A DNA stretch of 23,505 nucleotides from Haplomitrium mnioides (Eukaryota; Marchantiophyta; Haplomitriopsida; Calobryales). The stretch spans positions 1 through 23,505 of the forward strand of contig JBNGIS010039034.1 in the NCBI GenBank assembly GCA_049999725.1, given 5' to 3'. The notes beneath the pieces were generated by a model. The model worked only from the letters and a program-made list of their open reading frames with translations, was not told the DNA's origin and made no database searches. The position numbers were made by a program, and so were the translations under genes. Shown here one piece after another: positions 15,480-23,505 of this stretch; the first letter of the stretch is position 1; each line of letters starts with the position of its first letter.

Positions 15480-17684
15480 TGTGAGAGCATAGTTCCTATC
15501 AAGAGATTAGAATCGATGTGAAGATGCTCTTTTCGACGCAGCAAAATAAAAGTAAAATGGTAAAGTTGTGAGTTTTTGGAAAAATATGAAAAATAGAGTA
15601 TATTGTGTTATGGAGAGAAGAAAGGAGGAGGCTGTGCTCTAGGAGGAGCTTTATTTTGGAGGAAAAAAATTTGCAAAACTAATCTAATTGTCGAGGGCCA
15701 GCCATCCCTTACCTACATCTATCTATCTATCTATTTTGTTCGTTGATGGACAGCTTGCCCAGAAGCCAGGTCAATTATGTTGATAGCCATGCCCTGAACT
15801 AGGTCTGTCCAGGGTCAGAGAAGAAATATGCGGTGGCTTTAGACCCCCTTAGGGGGGATGCCTCTCGAAAGAAGAAGAGATAGGATTGCTTTTATACATG
15901 GGCAGGGTTTTCTGGAGATACTTATGGGATAATAAGCTAACTCCTGGTTGAAATGTGAGGAGATGAATGCACATAGGACTTTGCTGAAGAAGAATTGCAT
16001 CAGGAAGGAGAGCAAGGGGAAAAGTAGCTTGGTCCAGGAAATGTCGACTGATCGCAAAAGAAAAAGAAGCGTTGAATGCTTCAAATGGTTCCACCTCCCT
16101 TATGAAAAGAGGTTGCAAAGGAGGATTCAGCAGTATGCGCAGAAAGATCCATCAAAATTCCTATGAAGATTGCTCCTAGCGGGGATTCGAAAGAAGGTGG
16201 AGCAGGTGTATATGAAGACTCTTTGTTCTGGCTGAGAAGAAATCTAGCAAAGAGGAGAAACTGATGAAATTGAAACTCAACAAAGAGAATGAAATATACA
16301 AAGGACAGAAGGTGGAGCTGCTCTAGAGAAGTTCGAACATCAACGGGAAGATTCTGGCTGGTGGTGCAATCGAGTAACAAAACAGGAAAGAATGATGAAG
16401 GTTGAAAACTCAACAAAAGGAGAACCGAATGGAAGTATATAGCGTTGAAGAAGAGTTCGAACGAATGAAGACTCGTCCTATTGGGGAAGCAATCGACTGA
16501 AGGGGGAGGTCTTCTGCCATTGATCGCTGGGATTCGTCGACAAAGGAGCAATCAAGGAAGATCAAAAATTTAACAAAGAAGAGAAAAAAATATATAAAAG
16601 AAAGAATCAAACAAAAGGAAGGGATCAATCAAAGATCCTTGTGAAGGTTGTTCCTACCGAAGAATCGAATGAAGACCCTGGCCGTGAATCAAATGGAGAC
16701 TCATCGTGTTGGAGAAACGTTCAGACACAGAGAGAAATACTCACTGTGCTGGAAAAGGAAAACGGGATGAAGACTCGCCGCGGCTGAAGAAGCAATCAAA
16801 GGAGGGAAGACTCTTCGGGCTGGAATTCATCGTCGAAGGATTTTGTTGAAGTAAGGTAATGTGTAGAGTGTTTCTACAAGGGATCGAATTGGAAGACTGC
16901 TACGAGGTAGAAATCAATCAGGCCAGCGACAGAAGCAATGGACAATGAAATTTTGCTATGCGAAGAGCATTTTGAATAAGGTGGAAATCGATTGAGTTCT
17001 GTTCTGTGATTGTTAAATTTTTAAGGAGAGAATCTTCTGTGGTCAATCGGTCAGTGGATACTGGTTGGTGGGTTGCAGTAGAGCAAGGAGTGCTCAGATT
17101 TGTGTGTGCCTATGGAATAGGTGGTCATTTCAACACATAAATAAAGTGATTGGTGGTTGGAGGAGCAACACTTGGATGTGAGACCATGTGGGTCGTTCCA
17201 TAGCTGTGTTCTCATCATCAAGCTCTGGGATACCTTGGGTTGGAGTGGCCTGAGTGTCTAATTTGAGGAGAAGAGAGATGTTGTAACGACGGTAGGCACT
17301 AGAGTGTTGGTCTGAGATATCCTTGCAAGTTGGGTAACAGGTTGCTTGTGAACATCTCCGAGTCAGCTCAAGTTTAAATTCAGCCTGTACATCAACTTTC
17401 TTGTCCTATAAGTGTTAGTCATATAGTTTGAGTAACTCTTGGCTGTTGTTATGTGTATGTGAGTAGTTGGAAGTATTTTTGTGTGTGATTTGAGGAGGAA
17501 GGGTTGTCAGGCCTAGAGTGGAGAGCGGTCCATCTCTGAACTGATAGAGTGCAGTTTCAGAACTCTTTAAAGAATCTGGAAAGTTGGTAAAAGTGGTTTA
17601 AGAGCAGATTTCTATATAGATCTTCCGTGGTTCGATGTCGGGTTGTTCTTTTCGAGGTTGGAGTGCCACTGTTGTGCTACGACA
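15480..17684. mobile_element. 2.2-kb TG...CA insertion with 5-bp target duplication, candidate solo LTR
   Basis: Copy A reads straight through this point (about 7930), while copy B carries 2205 extra bases. The insert starts TGTGAGAGCA, ends CTACGACA and is flanked by CTTTT on both sides (15475-15479 and 17685-17689). TG/CA ends with a 5-bp duplication are the marks of LTR-element integration. No coding domain of a retrotransposon is visible; open frames on either strand look random. It therefore fits a large solo LTR left by LTR recombination, or a large non-autonomous element. The T-rich target makes the duplication less certain. Inside are an (ATCT)4 tract at 15717-15734, a CCCCCTTAGGGGGG inverted repeat near 15844 and purine-rich irregular repeats. 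Confidence 0.6.
16160..16830 (+). repeat. Irregular purine-rich repeats inside the 2.2-kb insertion
   Basis: Variants of GAAGACTC...GCTGG...GAAGCAATCGA recur at uneven intervals (for example near 16166, 16214, 16348, 16467, 16668, 16765 and 16805). They give a long plus-strand purine bias. The spacing is too irregular for a simple tandem array. Confidence 0.45.
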
Positions 17685-17977
17685 CTTTTTTTCATTCTCT
17701 TCACAAAAAGTTCTCACTTTTGTCGTTTTATAGAAATTTCCTTAAAACACATATTTTAGGTAAGTCGTAAGAGGTTGAAAATATTTGTTAAAATAGTTTC
17801 TTCAAATAGTTGATTTTTAGAAAGCTTTATCAATGGTTAGAATTTCTAATGGCAAGAAGAGGTTAGAATTCCAAGATTCATTTTCACATAAAAGCGTTGC
17901 TTTGACAAATAGCTTGAGATTTGTTTAAACAAAATTCTTTCGAGGTAAGCGATGGACTACCCAAAGTGTCAAGTATA
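17685..17977. promoter_or_regulatory. Module B intergenic region, right part
   Basis: Resumes homology with about 7930-8227, including CAAGAAGAGGTTAGAATT and AGCGATGGA. It leads into the ATG at 17978 of the plus-strand gene. Confidence 0.5.
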
Positions 17978-18083
17978 ATGGCAAATATATTGGGGAAAAA
18001 ATGGCTTCTGTTGAATCAAATAGCTCCGCTCAAGAAGATCGAGGAGATGAACCCTATACGCGCATAGGATCAAGGATTGAACT
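17978..18083 (+). pseudogene. Module B divergent plus-strand gene, 5' fragment
   Basis: ATG at 17978 opens MANILGKKMASVESNSSAQE then DRGDEPYTRIGSRIE, better preserved than copy A and without a stop up to the chromovirus. The same frame resumes at 23258. The first 20 residues are nearly the same as in copy A (8228), with substitutions such as MASVESN against MVFIESD. The gene is interrupted by the chromovirus after 35 codons. Confidence 0.6.
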
Positions 18084-18512
18084 TGTAAAAGAACTCAAAG
18101 ATCGACTTCCAAATAAGTAATACCTCAAGATAACTCTAAAAGAGTTATACAACTCAAGGCCAATAAGCAAACCAAAGCCAAAAGTGTTAGCCAAACCCAA
18201 GCAACCAAAGAGCCAAACCAAATTGAGAGGAACTCCAGAATGAAGAGTGGGGCTAAGAAGCCCTTCTATTTATACAAGAGAAGAGGGTGTCATCTCTTTT
18301 TCTTCACTTACAAGTCACTTCTAATTTCAGCCCTAAAGGTGACTCTCTACCAAAAGTGCCTTCGAAAGCAAGTAACTGAAAAGCGACTCTCTACCAAAAG
18401 TGACTTCAAAGACAAGTAATCCAATCTTAACCCTAAAAATGACTCACTACCACTTCTTGTACTCCTATCTATTTTCTTTTAAATAACACAACCTTATGCT
18501 TGTACTATTACA
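18084..18512 (-). repeat. 3' LTR of the chromovirus
   Basis: 429 bp. It carries a segment at about 18155-18225 rich in CCAAA words that is absent from the other LTR. A 44-bp-period direct repeat (GACTCTCTACCAAAAGTG at 18341 and 18385) is present. TATAAATA on the minus strand lies at 18267-18274. Confidence 0.94.
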
Positions 18513-18527
18513 TAATCCTCACCTTCT
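18513..18527 (-). other. Polypurine tract of the chromovirus
   Basis: The minus strand reads AGAAGGTGAGGATTA directly before the TG of the 3' LTR, the expected plus-strand primer position. Confidence 0.75.
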
Positions 18528-18558
18528 AGTCAATGACGTCCTCGTCATTGCCGCAACT

Positions 18559-18822
18559 TTAAAAAATTTTAATAACTTCTTGAGGATTATCAAGATTTGA
18601 AGAAGGTTCCCAAGTAGCATCATGAAGTGGATAGCCTTTCCACAAAACCTTGTATTGAACTTGTAGATGCCACCTTCGCTTGATAACTCCTTTCGCCAAA
18701 ATGCAGTCTACTTCAAATTCTTCATGATAATTAAGAACAATGGTCAGAGGAGGAAGTTGAACACGATTTGGAAAAGAGAATGGACTAAGAACAAAAGGCT
18801 TAAGCTTAGACACATGGAACAT
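18559..18822 (-). pseudogene. Integrase C-terminus with chromodomain
   Basis: Open segment of 87 residues. MFHVSKLKPF is the classical integrase C-terminal motif. A chromodomain follows at residues 34-87 (18562-18723): EEFEVDCILAKGV, then LQVQYKVLWKGYPLHDATWE and NLDNPQEVI. The V.WKGY.....TWEP core is the diagnostic part. Chromodomains of this clade steer integration to chromatin carrying particular histone marks. The segment ends with a stop just before the non-coding stretch leading to the PPT. Confidence 0.92.
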
Positions 18823-18869
18823 AGGATGAATCTTTATATGAAGAAGAAGATCAAGTTTATCAACAACGG

Positions 18870-20050
18870 GAGAAATAACTTGAGAAATAGAGAAATGACC
18901 AATCTAAGTAGAAGATAACTTACAGACTTGAGTATCTGAAGACAATGGATAACATAACTTGGTCATCTAAAACATAGGAGCAATCACGACGACGGTTATC
19001 GACATATTTTTTGCCGATTTTGAGCAACAGTAAGACGGTTGCAAGCATCTTGCAAAGAACAAGATAAATGAGACAAAAAAAGTTAAAATAGTTGGAATAT
19101 TAGAAGAAGAAGGAGAAAGCAAACCATCGAGAACAAGAGGATGATGACTTGAATTAAGAAAGAAAGGAGAAAACCCACTACTTGCTTGTTTGGAGTTGTT
19201 GTAGGCAAACTCTACATCTAGTAAGAAACTATGATCCCAATCAGTGTGATGAACATTGATGAAAGCGCAAAGCATGTCCTCCACAATGTGATTAGCACAT
19301 TCCATTTGCCCATCTGTTTGCGGATGATAAGCAGTAGACATAGAAAGTTTGGTTCCTAAAAATTGAACAACTCTCGCCAAAACTTTCCAGTGAAACACGA
19401 ATCCATATTAGATATTAACACCTTGAGCATTTTGTGATGGTGAAAAACAATTTCAAAGTAAATTTTTGCCAATTGAAGAGCATCTATTGCATCCACTGTT
19501 GGCGCTAAAGGAATCTACTTGTTGAGCTTGTCCACAAACACCACAATAGCAGTAAACCCACAAGGCGCAGTTGGAAGTGATGTGACAGGATCCAAACATG
19601 CATGTTCCCAACGAGCAATAGGAATTCGTAATGGTTGAAGAAGTCCCACTAGTTTTTGATTTGAATCTTTGTTTCGTTGATAACTTTTACACAAACGAAC
19701 AAAACCACAAACATCTCAAGCCAAGTTAGGCCACCACCAAGTGTGTTGAAGCAACTCTATAGTTTTATCTACTCCAAGATGCATAGAGATAGGAATGTCA
19801 TGCACTTCTTGTAAATGAGCTATTCAATGTGCATCATCTTATGAAACATATATTTGATTGGCTCGATAGAGAATACCATCTTGAATGGAAAAAGAATGAT
19901 ACTCACTATCTTTGATGGCCAATCGTGCTCGAACAAGACTAAAGAAAGCATTTTCTTGTAGTTTTTTACAATAACTTGCACTAGTTGCCTTATTTAAATG
20001 CAAGATACTAATGTTGCTCACCTCCACTATATTCACTAGATGATATGGCC
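18870..20050 (-). pseudogene. Chromovirus integrase, zinc-binding and catalytic domains
   Basis: Minus-strand fragments in more than one frame. IQDGILYRANQIYVS starts it. The HHCC region follows (HDIPISMHLGVDKTIELL, WWWPNL, CGFVRLCKSYQRNK; the second Cys of the expected CxxC is Tyr). The catalytic core includes DPVTSLP, AIVVFVDKL and SNMDSCFTGKFWREL. After a frameshift near 19390 come LSMSTAYHPQTDGQMECAN and HHTDWDHSFLLDVEFAYNNS. Several TAG/TAA codons interrupt it. These match the canonical gypsy integrase blocks (YHPQTDGQTE..N), so identity is secure although the enzyme is dead. Confidence 0.88.
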
Positions 20051-20253
20051 TTCGTGACGTACATCAGGAATGGTGTGGAACCTTCCAGACTTGTACTCTA
20101 GCTTGATATCAAAGAGTTACAATTGATCTTCCCATCGGTGATGGCAACTTGTCATATGTTCCAAATGGATTGATTGTAACAATGGTTTGTGATTTGTGCG
20201 TATAAGCACAAGTCTTCCCAAAAGATAGTGCCTCCACATTTTGGTAGCATAAT
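20051..20253 (-). pseudogene. Chromovirus RNase H C-terminal / connection region
   Basis: Degraded stretch between RNase H and integrase. Fragments such as AYTHKSQTIVTINPF resemble the TDHKSL...F segment ending gypsy RNase H. No continuous frame remains. Confidence 0.55.
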
Positions 20254-21190
20254 TCATTGCCAATTGCTCTTGATCTCTTGCAGAATAGTTTTTTCTGCCA
20301 CATTCAACCGACGTGACATGAAGGCAATTGGATGAAGTCCATCCTCAAACTCTTGTTGCAAAACTACTCCAATACAAAAATTAGAAGCATCAAAATCAAC
20401 TATACAATGTGTTTTTGGATCATATGGCTGTAGAATATGATGAGAAGAGACTGCATCATTGAGTTGTTGAAATGACGTTTGCTCTTTGGCCGTCCATTGA
20501 AACTTGGCCTCCTTGCCTAGCAGATCTGTAAGTGGTGCAGCAATATGTGCATAATAATGGATGAATTGCTGACAGAAGATTGCTAATCCATTGAAGGCTC
20601 TAATGTCCTTTGCCTCATTTGGTATTGGCCACTCAGTAATAGCCTTGATTCTCTCTTCTTCCATCTTTATACCATCCACAGACACCTTGTACTCTAGGCA
20701 AGTAACCTCTTACCTCCAAATTTTGCACTTGGATCTCTTACGATAAAACTTCCAATTGCACAATCTTTGCAAAACTTCTTTCAGATGATTCTGATGCTTA
20801 GCTTCAGTTTTGCTAAAAATAAGAGTGTCATCAAAGAATACCAAAACTGATTTATCCAATAACCCATCAAGAATTTGATGCATTTTATCCATGAATATGG
20901 CCGGAGCATTAGTGAGACCAAATGTAAGGACCTTCCACTCAAAATGTCCATACCTCGTGCGAAAAGATGTCTTCGGCACATCACTTGGCTTGATAGGAAT
21001 TTGCCAATAACCACTTTGAAGATCCAGCTCGAAAAAGAGCTACGCACCCCTCAATTGATCCAACAAATCATCAATACTTGGTAAGGGATAGGCATTCTTT
21101 ACGGTTAGCTTGTTCAAACCACGATAATTAGTATAAAGACAAAATCCACCATTTTTCTTTGGTTCAAAGAATACTAGTGCTCCCTAATGC
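20254..21190 (-). pseudogene. Chromovirus reverse transcriptase (C-terminal) and RNase H
   Basis: RT blocks on the minus strand: [87 protein letters not shown] and the catalytic VLVFFDDTLIFS (FFDD where FxDD is usual). RNase H begins with KEQTSFQQLNDAVSS and has FDASNFCIGVVLQQE and AFMSRRLNVAEK. At least three in-frame stops occur (near 21186, 21043 and 20708). Similarity to plant gypsy Pol is high along the whole length. Confidence 0.93.
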
Positions 21191-21951
21191 GAAGTACCAT
21201 GCTGAATGAAATCCTTCTCAAGAAGATCCGTCAAGGTCGTGCGAAGCTCTTCCAACTCTTGTGGCAATAACCTATATATAGACCGGTTATATGGAATACT
21301 TCCTGGTATCAACTCAATTGGAAAGGGCATTCCACAATCATCCGGTAACCCTTTTGGAAAATCATCTAGAAATACATCTGAAAACTCCTTCAAAATATCA
21401 TCAATCGTTGAGGTTGGTAAAGATTTCCCTCCTTCCTTATTCAAGTCCACAATAGGCTTGATCCATACATCAAAGACGAGCAACTCTTTCTCCATCAAAA
21501 CATTATGTTGAATTGATTTGGGCTTCTTCACCAACGGTGGCAGACGCCCCAAAAGAAAATGCTTTCCTTGTAAAGTAGCTTGAATTTGTCGTTTGGCCCA
21601 ATCAACTTGAGAAAAACAATCTTCAAACCAAGGCAAGCCCAAAATAATGTCATACTATACGGGTGCAATAACAAAATCCATAGATTCCTTATACTCTTTG
21701 CTAATCCTTAGAAGAAATAGCTTGTGTGAGTGGAATACCTTATGTTTTTTGCCATCAGCCATAGTCACAAAACTTCCCTTAATAGGCAAAGTTGTAGCTT
21801 TGATTTTCTTTGTAAAATGTAATGACATAAAATTTTCAAAATTTCCACAATCTACCAACATTCTACAACAATGCTCATCAACCATATTGTCTAGATGAAA
21901 CAAGGTGCTTCTAATTCTTGTCGAGGTTTTCATTCCATTGGAACTAATCAA
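21191..21951 (-). pseudogene. Chromovirus aspartic protease and start of reverse transcriptase
   Basis: The protease region opens with LVDCGNFENFMS, aligned with the usual L(I/V)DSGSTHNFIS; the catalytic DSG reads DCG, so it is damaged. YDIILGLPWFEDCFSQVDWA is the conserved C-terminal block, broken by a stop at about 21654-21656. Then come VFLDDFPKGLP, GMPFPIELIPGSIPYNRSIY and RLLPQELEELRTTLTDLLEK, the standard N-terminal blocks of gypsy reverse transcriptase, continuing at 21190. Confidence 0.92.
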
Positions 21952-22154
21952 GCTCTCAGTAAATCGTTTGACTATCTTTACTGAGGTCAGTTGTTTATCT
22001 GATTTTCTTCTTCAACAGCTATCGCTTGAATAAGAGCACGTGGTTGACCTTGGCGACGTGGGAAATTTGTAATCATATGATCAAGCTATCAACGATAAAA
22101 ACATCCTCCACTTTGGCGTGGGTGCTCACGCTCTACATCAGTAAGTGCCACTCT
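21952..22154 (-). pseudogene. Chromovirus nucleocapsid remnant (decayed zinc knuckle)
   Basis: The minus-strand frame reads GGCFYR(stop)QLDHMITNFPRRQG, which aligns with the CxxCx4Hx4C knuckle and following PRRQG of gypsy Gag. Only one Cys and the His survive, so RNA binding would be lost. Confidence 0.6.
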
Positions 22155-22871
22155 CTACGTCACATCAATCTCCATAGGTACAGCCTCACTTGCTGGTACA
22201 CAAACATTTGGTAAAGCTTGTTGTAAATGTGGCATAGCTTTGGTGGTTGCTAGTAGCGAGTTGTATTGTTCTGCCATATGCATTGCTTCTTCTAGTTGAG
22301 AGGGCTCTCTCATTGTTACTTCCATTCTAGTGGGAGGCTTCATACCTCGAACAAAGCAATCCAAAGCTTCTCCTTTGCTCATATTAGGAATTTGCATAAT
22401 GATATTCTGAAATTGCATAACATAGCTCCTTACTGTACCAAGTTGCTTCAATTCTGCCAAGCAATCTCTTGCCACCTTTGGAGCGTTCAGAACCCTAAAT
22501 CTTATATTCATTGCTTCTTTAAACTCTTGCTAAGAACCAATTGGAGTGACAAATCCACGTTAAGCTTGTTCAATTTGATGTCTCCACCAAGGTTTTGCCA
22601 CTCCTTCCAATTGACTTGTAGCAAATAGAACTCTTCAACCATCCTCTCTTATGTTGGTAGCCTCAAAATATTGTTTGCAATCAAATAAGAAATTCTCATA
22701 TGCGTTATGAATTGTTTTCCCATCATATGCTTTTGGCTTGGGAAACCGCACATGACTTTCTTCTTCTTGAAAAGGTGCCCTCTTCCCCATTTTCATTTGA
22801 ACTTCTAACAAGCAAGAAAGATGTTCAATTTGTTGTTGCATCACTTGCATCCTCACTTCTTGATTCTCCAT
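22155..22871 (-). pseudogene. gag: Chromovirus gag
   Basis: The preferred start is the ATG at 22871-22869 (MENQEVRMQVMQQQIEHL); an ATG 18 bases upstream lies only 1 base from the primer site and is less likely. The first part includes FPKPKAYDGKTIHNAYENFL and DCKQYFEATNIREDG, ending in a stop at 22635. After stops the Retrotrans_gag helices resume (NIRFRVLNAPKVARDCLAEL, LGTVRSYVMQFQNIIMQIPN, DCFVRGMKPPTRMEV, HMAEQYNSLLA). The gene encodes the capsid-like protein of the virus-like particle. Broken in at least two places. Confidence 0.88.
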
Positions 22872-22890
22872 TCCACCAAAAAGAATCATA

Positions 22891-22902
22891 GCTTTGATAC
22901 CA
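22891..22902 (-). other. Primer binding site of the chromovirus
   Basis: The minus strand reads TGGTATCAAAGC, one mismatch from the initiator-Met site TGGTATCAGAGC, one base inside the 5' LTR. The copia element uses the same tRNA. Confidence 0.88.
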
Positions 22903-22903
22903 A

Positions 22904-23257
22904 TGTAAAAGAACTCAAAGACCGACTTCCAAATAGTAATACCTCAAGATAGCTCTAAAAGGGTTACACAACTAAGAGGAACTTCAAAATGAAGAGTGGG
23001 ACTAAGAAGCCCTTCTATTTATACAAGAGAAGAGGGTGTCATCCCTTTTTCTTCACTTACAAGTCACTTATAATTTCAGCCATAAAGGTGACTCTATACC
23101 AAAATTGACTTTAAGACAAGTAATCTAAAAGTGACTCTCTACCAAAAGTGACTTCAAAGGCAAGTAATCCAATCTTAACCCTAAAAATGACTCACTACCA
23201 CTTCCTTCACTCTCTATTTTCTTATAAATAACACAACCTTATGCTTGTACTATTACA
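22904..23257 (-). repeat. 5' LTR of the chromovirus
   Basis: 354 bp, with the same TGTAAAAGAACTC and TATTACA ends as 18084-18512. It lacks the 71-bp CCAAA-rich segment. A TATAAATA box on the minus strand lies at 23016-23023 and would drive transcription leftwards. Confidence 0.95.
23016..23023 (-). promoter_or_regulatory. TATA box in the chromovirus 5' LTR
   Basis: TATAAATA on the minus strand, preserved in both LTRs, inside a GC-richer context (GTATAAATAGAAGGGC). Typical of a plant LTR promoter. Confidence 0.65.
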
Positions 23258-23505
23258 GAACCCTATGCATGTATAGGGTGAAGGAGTAAATCCAATGTGC
23301 GCATAGGATTAAGGAGTGAAGAACTTGCATGCAAGCGATCAAAGAGAGAACCTAGTGCTTGAGGAGAATTGAAGAAACAAACTTGTGCAAGTACAAGATC
23401 TTTGTTGCCAATCAAGTGGTCAAAGTTGAATCTTTCTTTTGATATATCCAACAGATCAACAGAAAGATGTTCAACTCAGAATTTCCAGATGGTTGTGGAC
23501 CTTTT
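23258..23505 (+). pseudogene. Module B divergent plus-strand gene, continuation after the chromovirus
   Basis: Resumes exactly where 18083 left off (target duplication GAACC). It aligns with 8328-8585 of copy A: palindromic units CCCTATGCATGTATAGGG and CCAATGTGCGCATAGG, then GTCAAAGTTGAATCTTTCTTT and TCAGAATTTCCAGATGG. The frame of the ATG at 17978 reads EPYACIG and then a TGA. The gene runs out of the window to the right. Confidence 0.6.

Larger units (their letters stand above)
18084..23257 (-). mobile_element. Ty3/gypsy chromovirus, full length but decayed
   Basis: Order on the minus strand is LTR - PBS - gag - PR - RT - RNase H - integrase - chromodomain - PPT - LTR. The chromodomain after integrase places it in the chromovirus clade. 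Ends are TG (18084) and CA (23257). The flanks are GAACT (18079-18083) and GAACC (23258-23262), a 5-bp target duplication with one C-to-T change. Copy A shows the uninterrupted site. The two LTRs differ at roughly 7-8% of aligned positions plus a 71-bp indel, so this insertion is older than the copia element. All coding domains contain stops or frameshifts. Confidence 0.95.

Noticed and set aside
15844-15857. CCCCCTTAGGGGGG inverted repeat as a terminator or riboswitch
   Set aside because: An isolated short stem with no gene or U-tract context in a plant genome.
16081-16551. 156-residue minus-strand open frame in the 2.2-kb insertion
   Set aside because: Composition is the complement of a purine-rich repeat, with no recognisable domain or plausible gene context.
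21206-21511. Plus-strand open frame across the chromovirus protease/RT region
   Set aside because: It is the antisense shadow of the conserved RT N-terminal coding blocks on the minus strand.

Overview
The window is a repeat-rich, AT-rich stretch of a nuclear plant genome. It holds a Ty1/copia element, a Ty3/gypsy chromovirus with a C-terminal chromodomain, GT-AG introns inside a decayed gene, and a 100-N scaffold gap. I see no prokaryotic gene organisation and no tRNA or rRNA gene. A land plant is well supported. A non-seed plant is only a guess, based on the DNA methyltransferase family described below.

Layout. 1-5336 (+) is a nearly complete but inactivated copia retrotransposon (LTR - PBS - gag - PR - INT - RT - RNase H - PPT - LTR); its first 8 bases lie outside the window. 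5337-about 9806 is 'module A': a minus-strand gene (7617 leftwards) and a plus-strand gene (8228 rightwards) arranged head to head. 9807-11106 is mostly featureless AT-rich DNA with a patch of degenerate repeats. 11107-18083 plus 23258-23505 is 'module B', a second diverged copy of the same head-to-head pair. Module B was opened by two insertions: a 2.2-kb TG...CA segment at 15480-17684 that looks like a solo LTR, and a chromovirus on the minus strand at 18084-23257. Copy A shows the uninterrupted sequence at both sites, so the boundaries and target-site duplications can be read directly.

The unusual part is the module. Its minus-strand gene, pieced together from copies A and B, encodes an unrecognised N-terminal domain, an acidic/basic low-complexity linker, a ParB/Srx-like domain and a beta-type N6-adenine/N4-cytosine DNA methyltransferase domain. 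ParB-methylase fusions are a bacterial and phage architecture; here the gene is split by introns. Two introns carry arrays of a 24-bp unit whose core is a 20-bp palindrome (AGTCCATGCGCGCATGGACT). The divergent plus-strand gene begins with a different array of about 30 bp that also has a palindromic core (CCTATGCGCACATAGG). It later encodes a CxxC-containing protein that may be a transposase. I infer a multicopy, possibly mobile, two-gene unit with its own DNA methyltransferase and iterated palindromic sites.

Every copy here is decayed. In the four places where a stop in one copy can be compared with a sense codon in the other, the change is C to T (or G to A), which fits deamination of methylated cytosine in a silenced repeat. 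Nothing in the window is an intact protein-coding gene.
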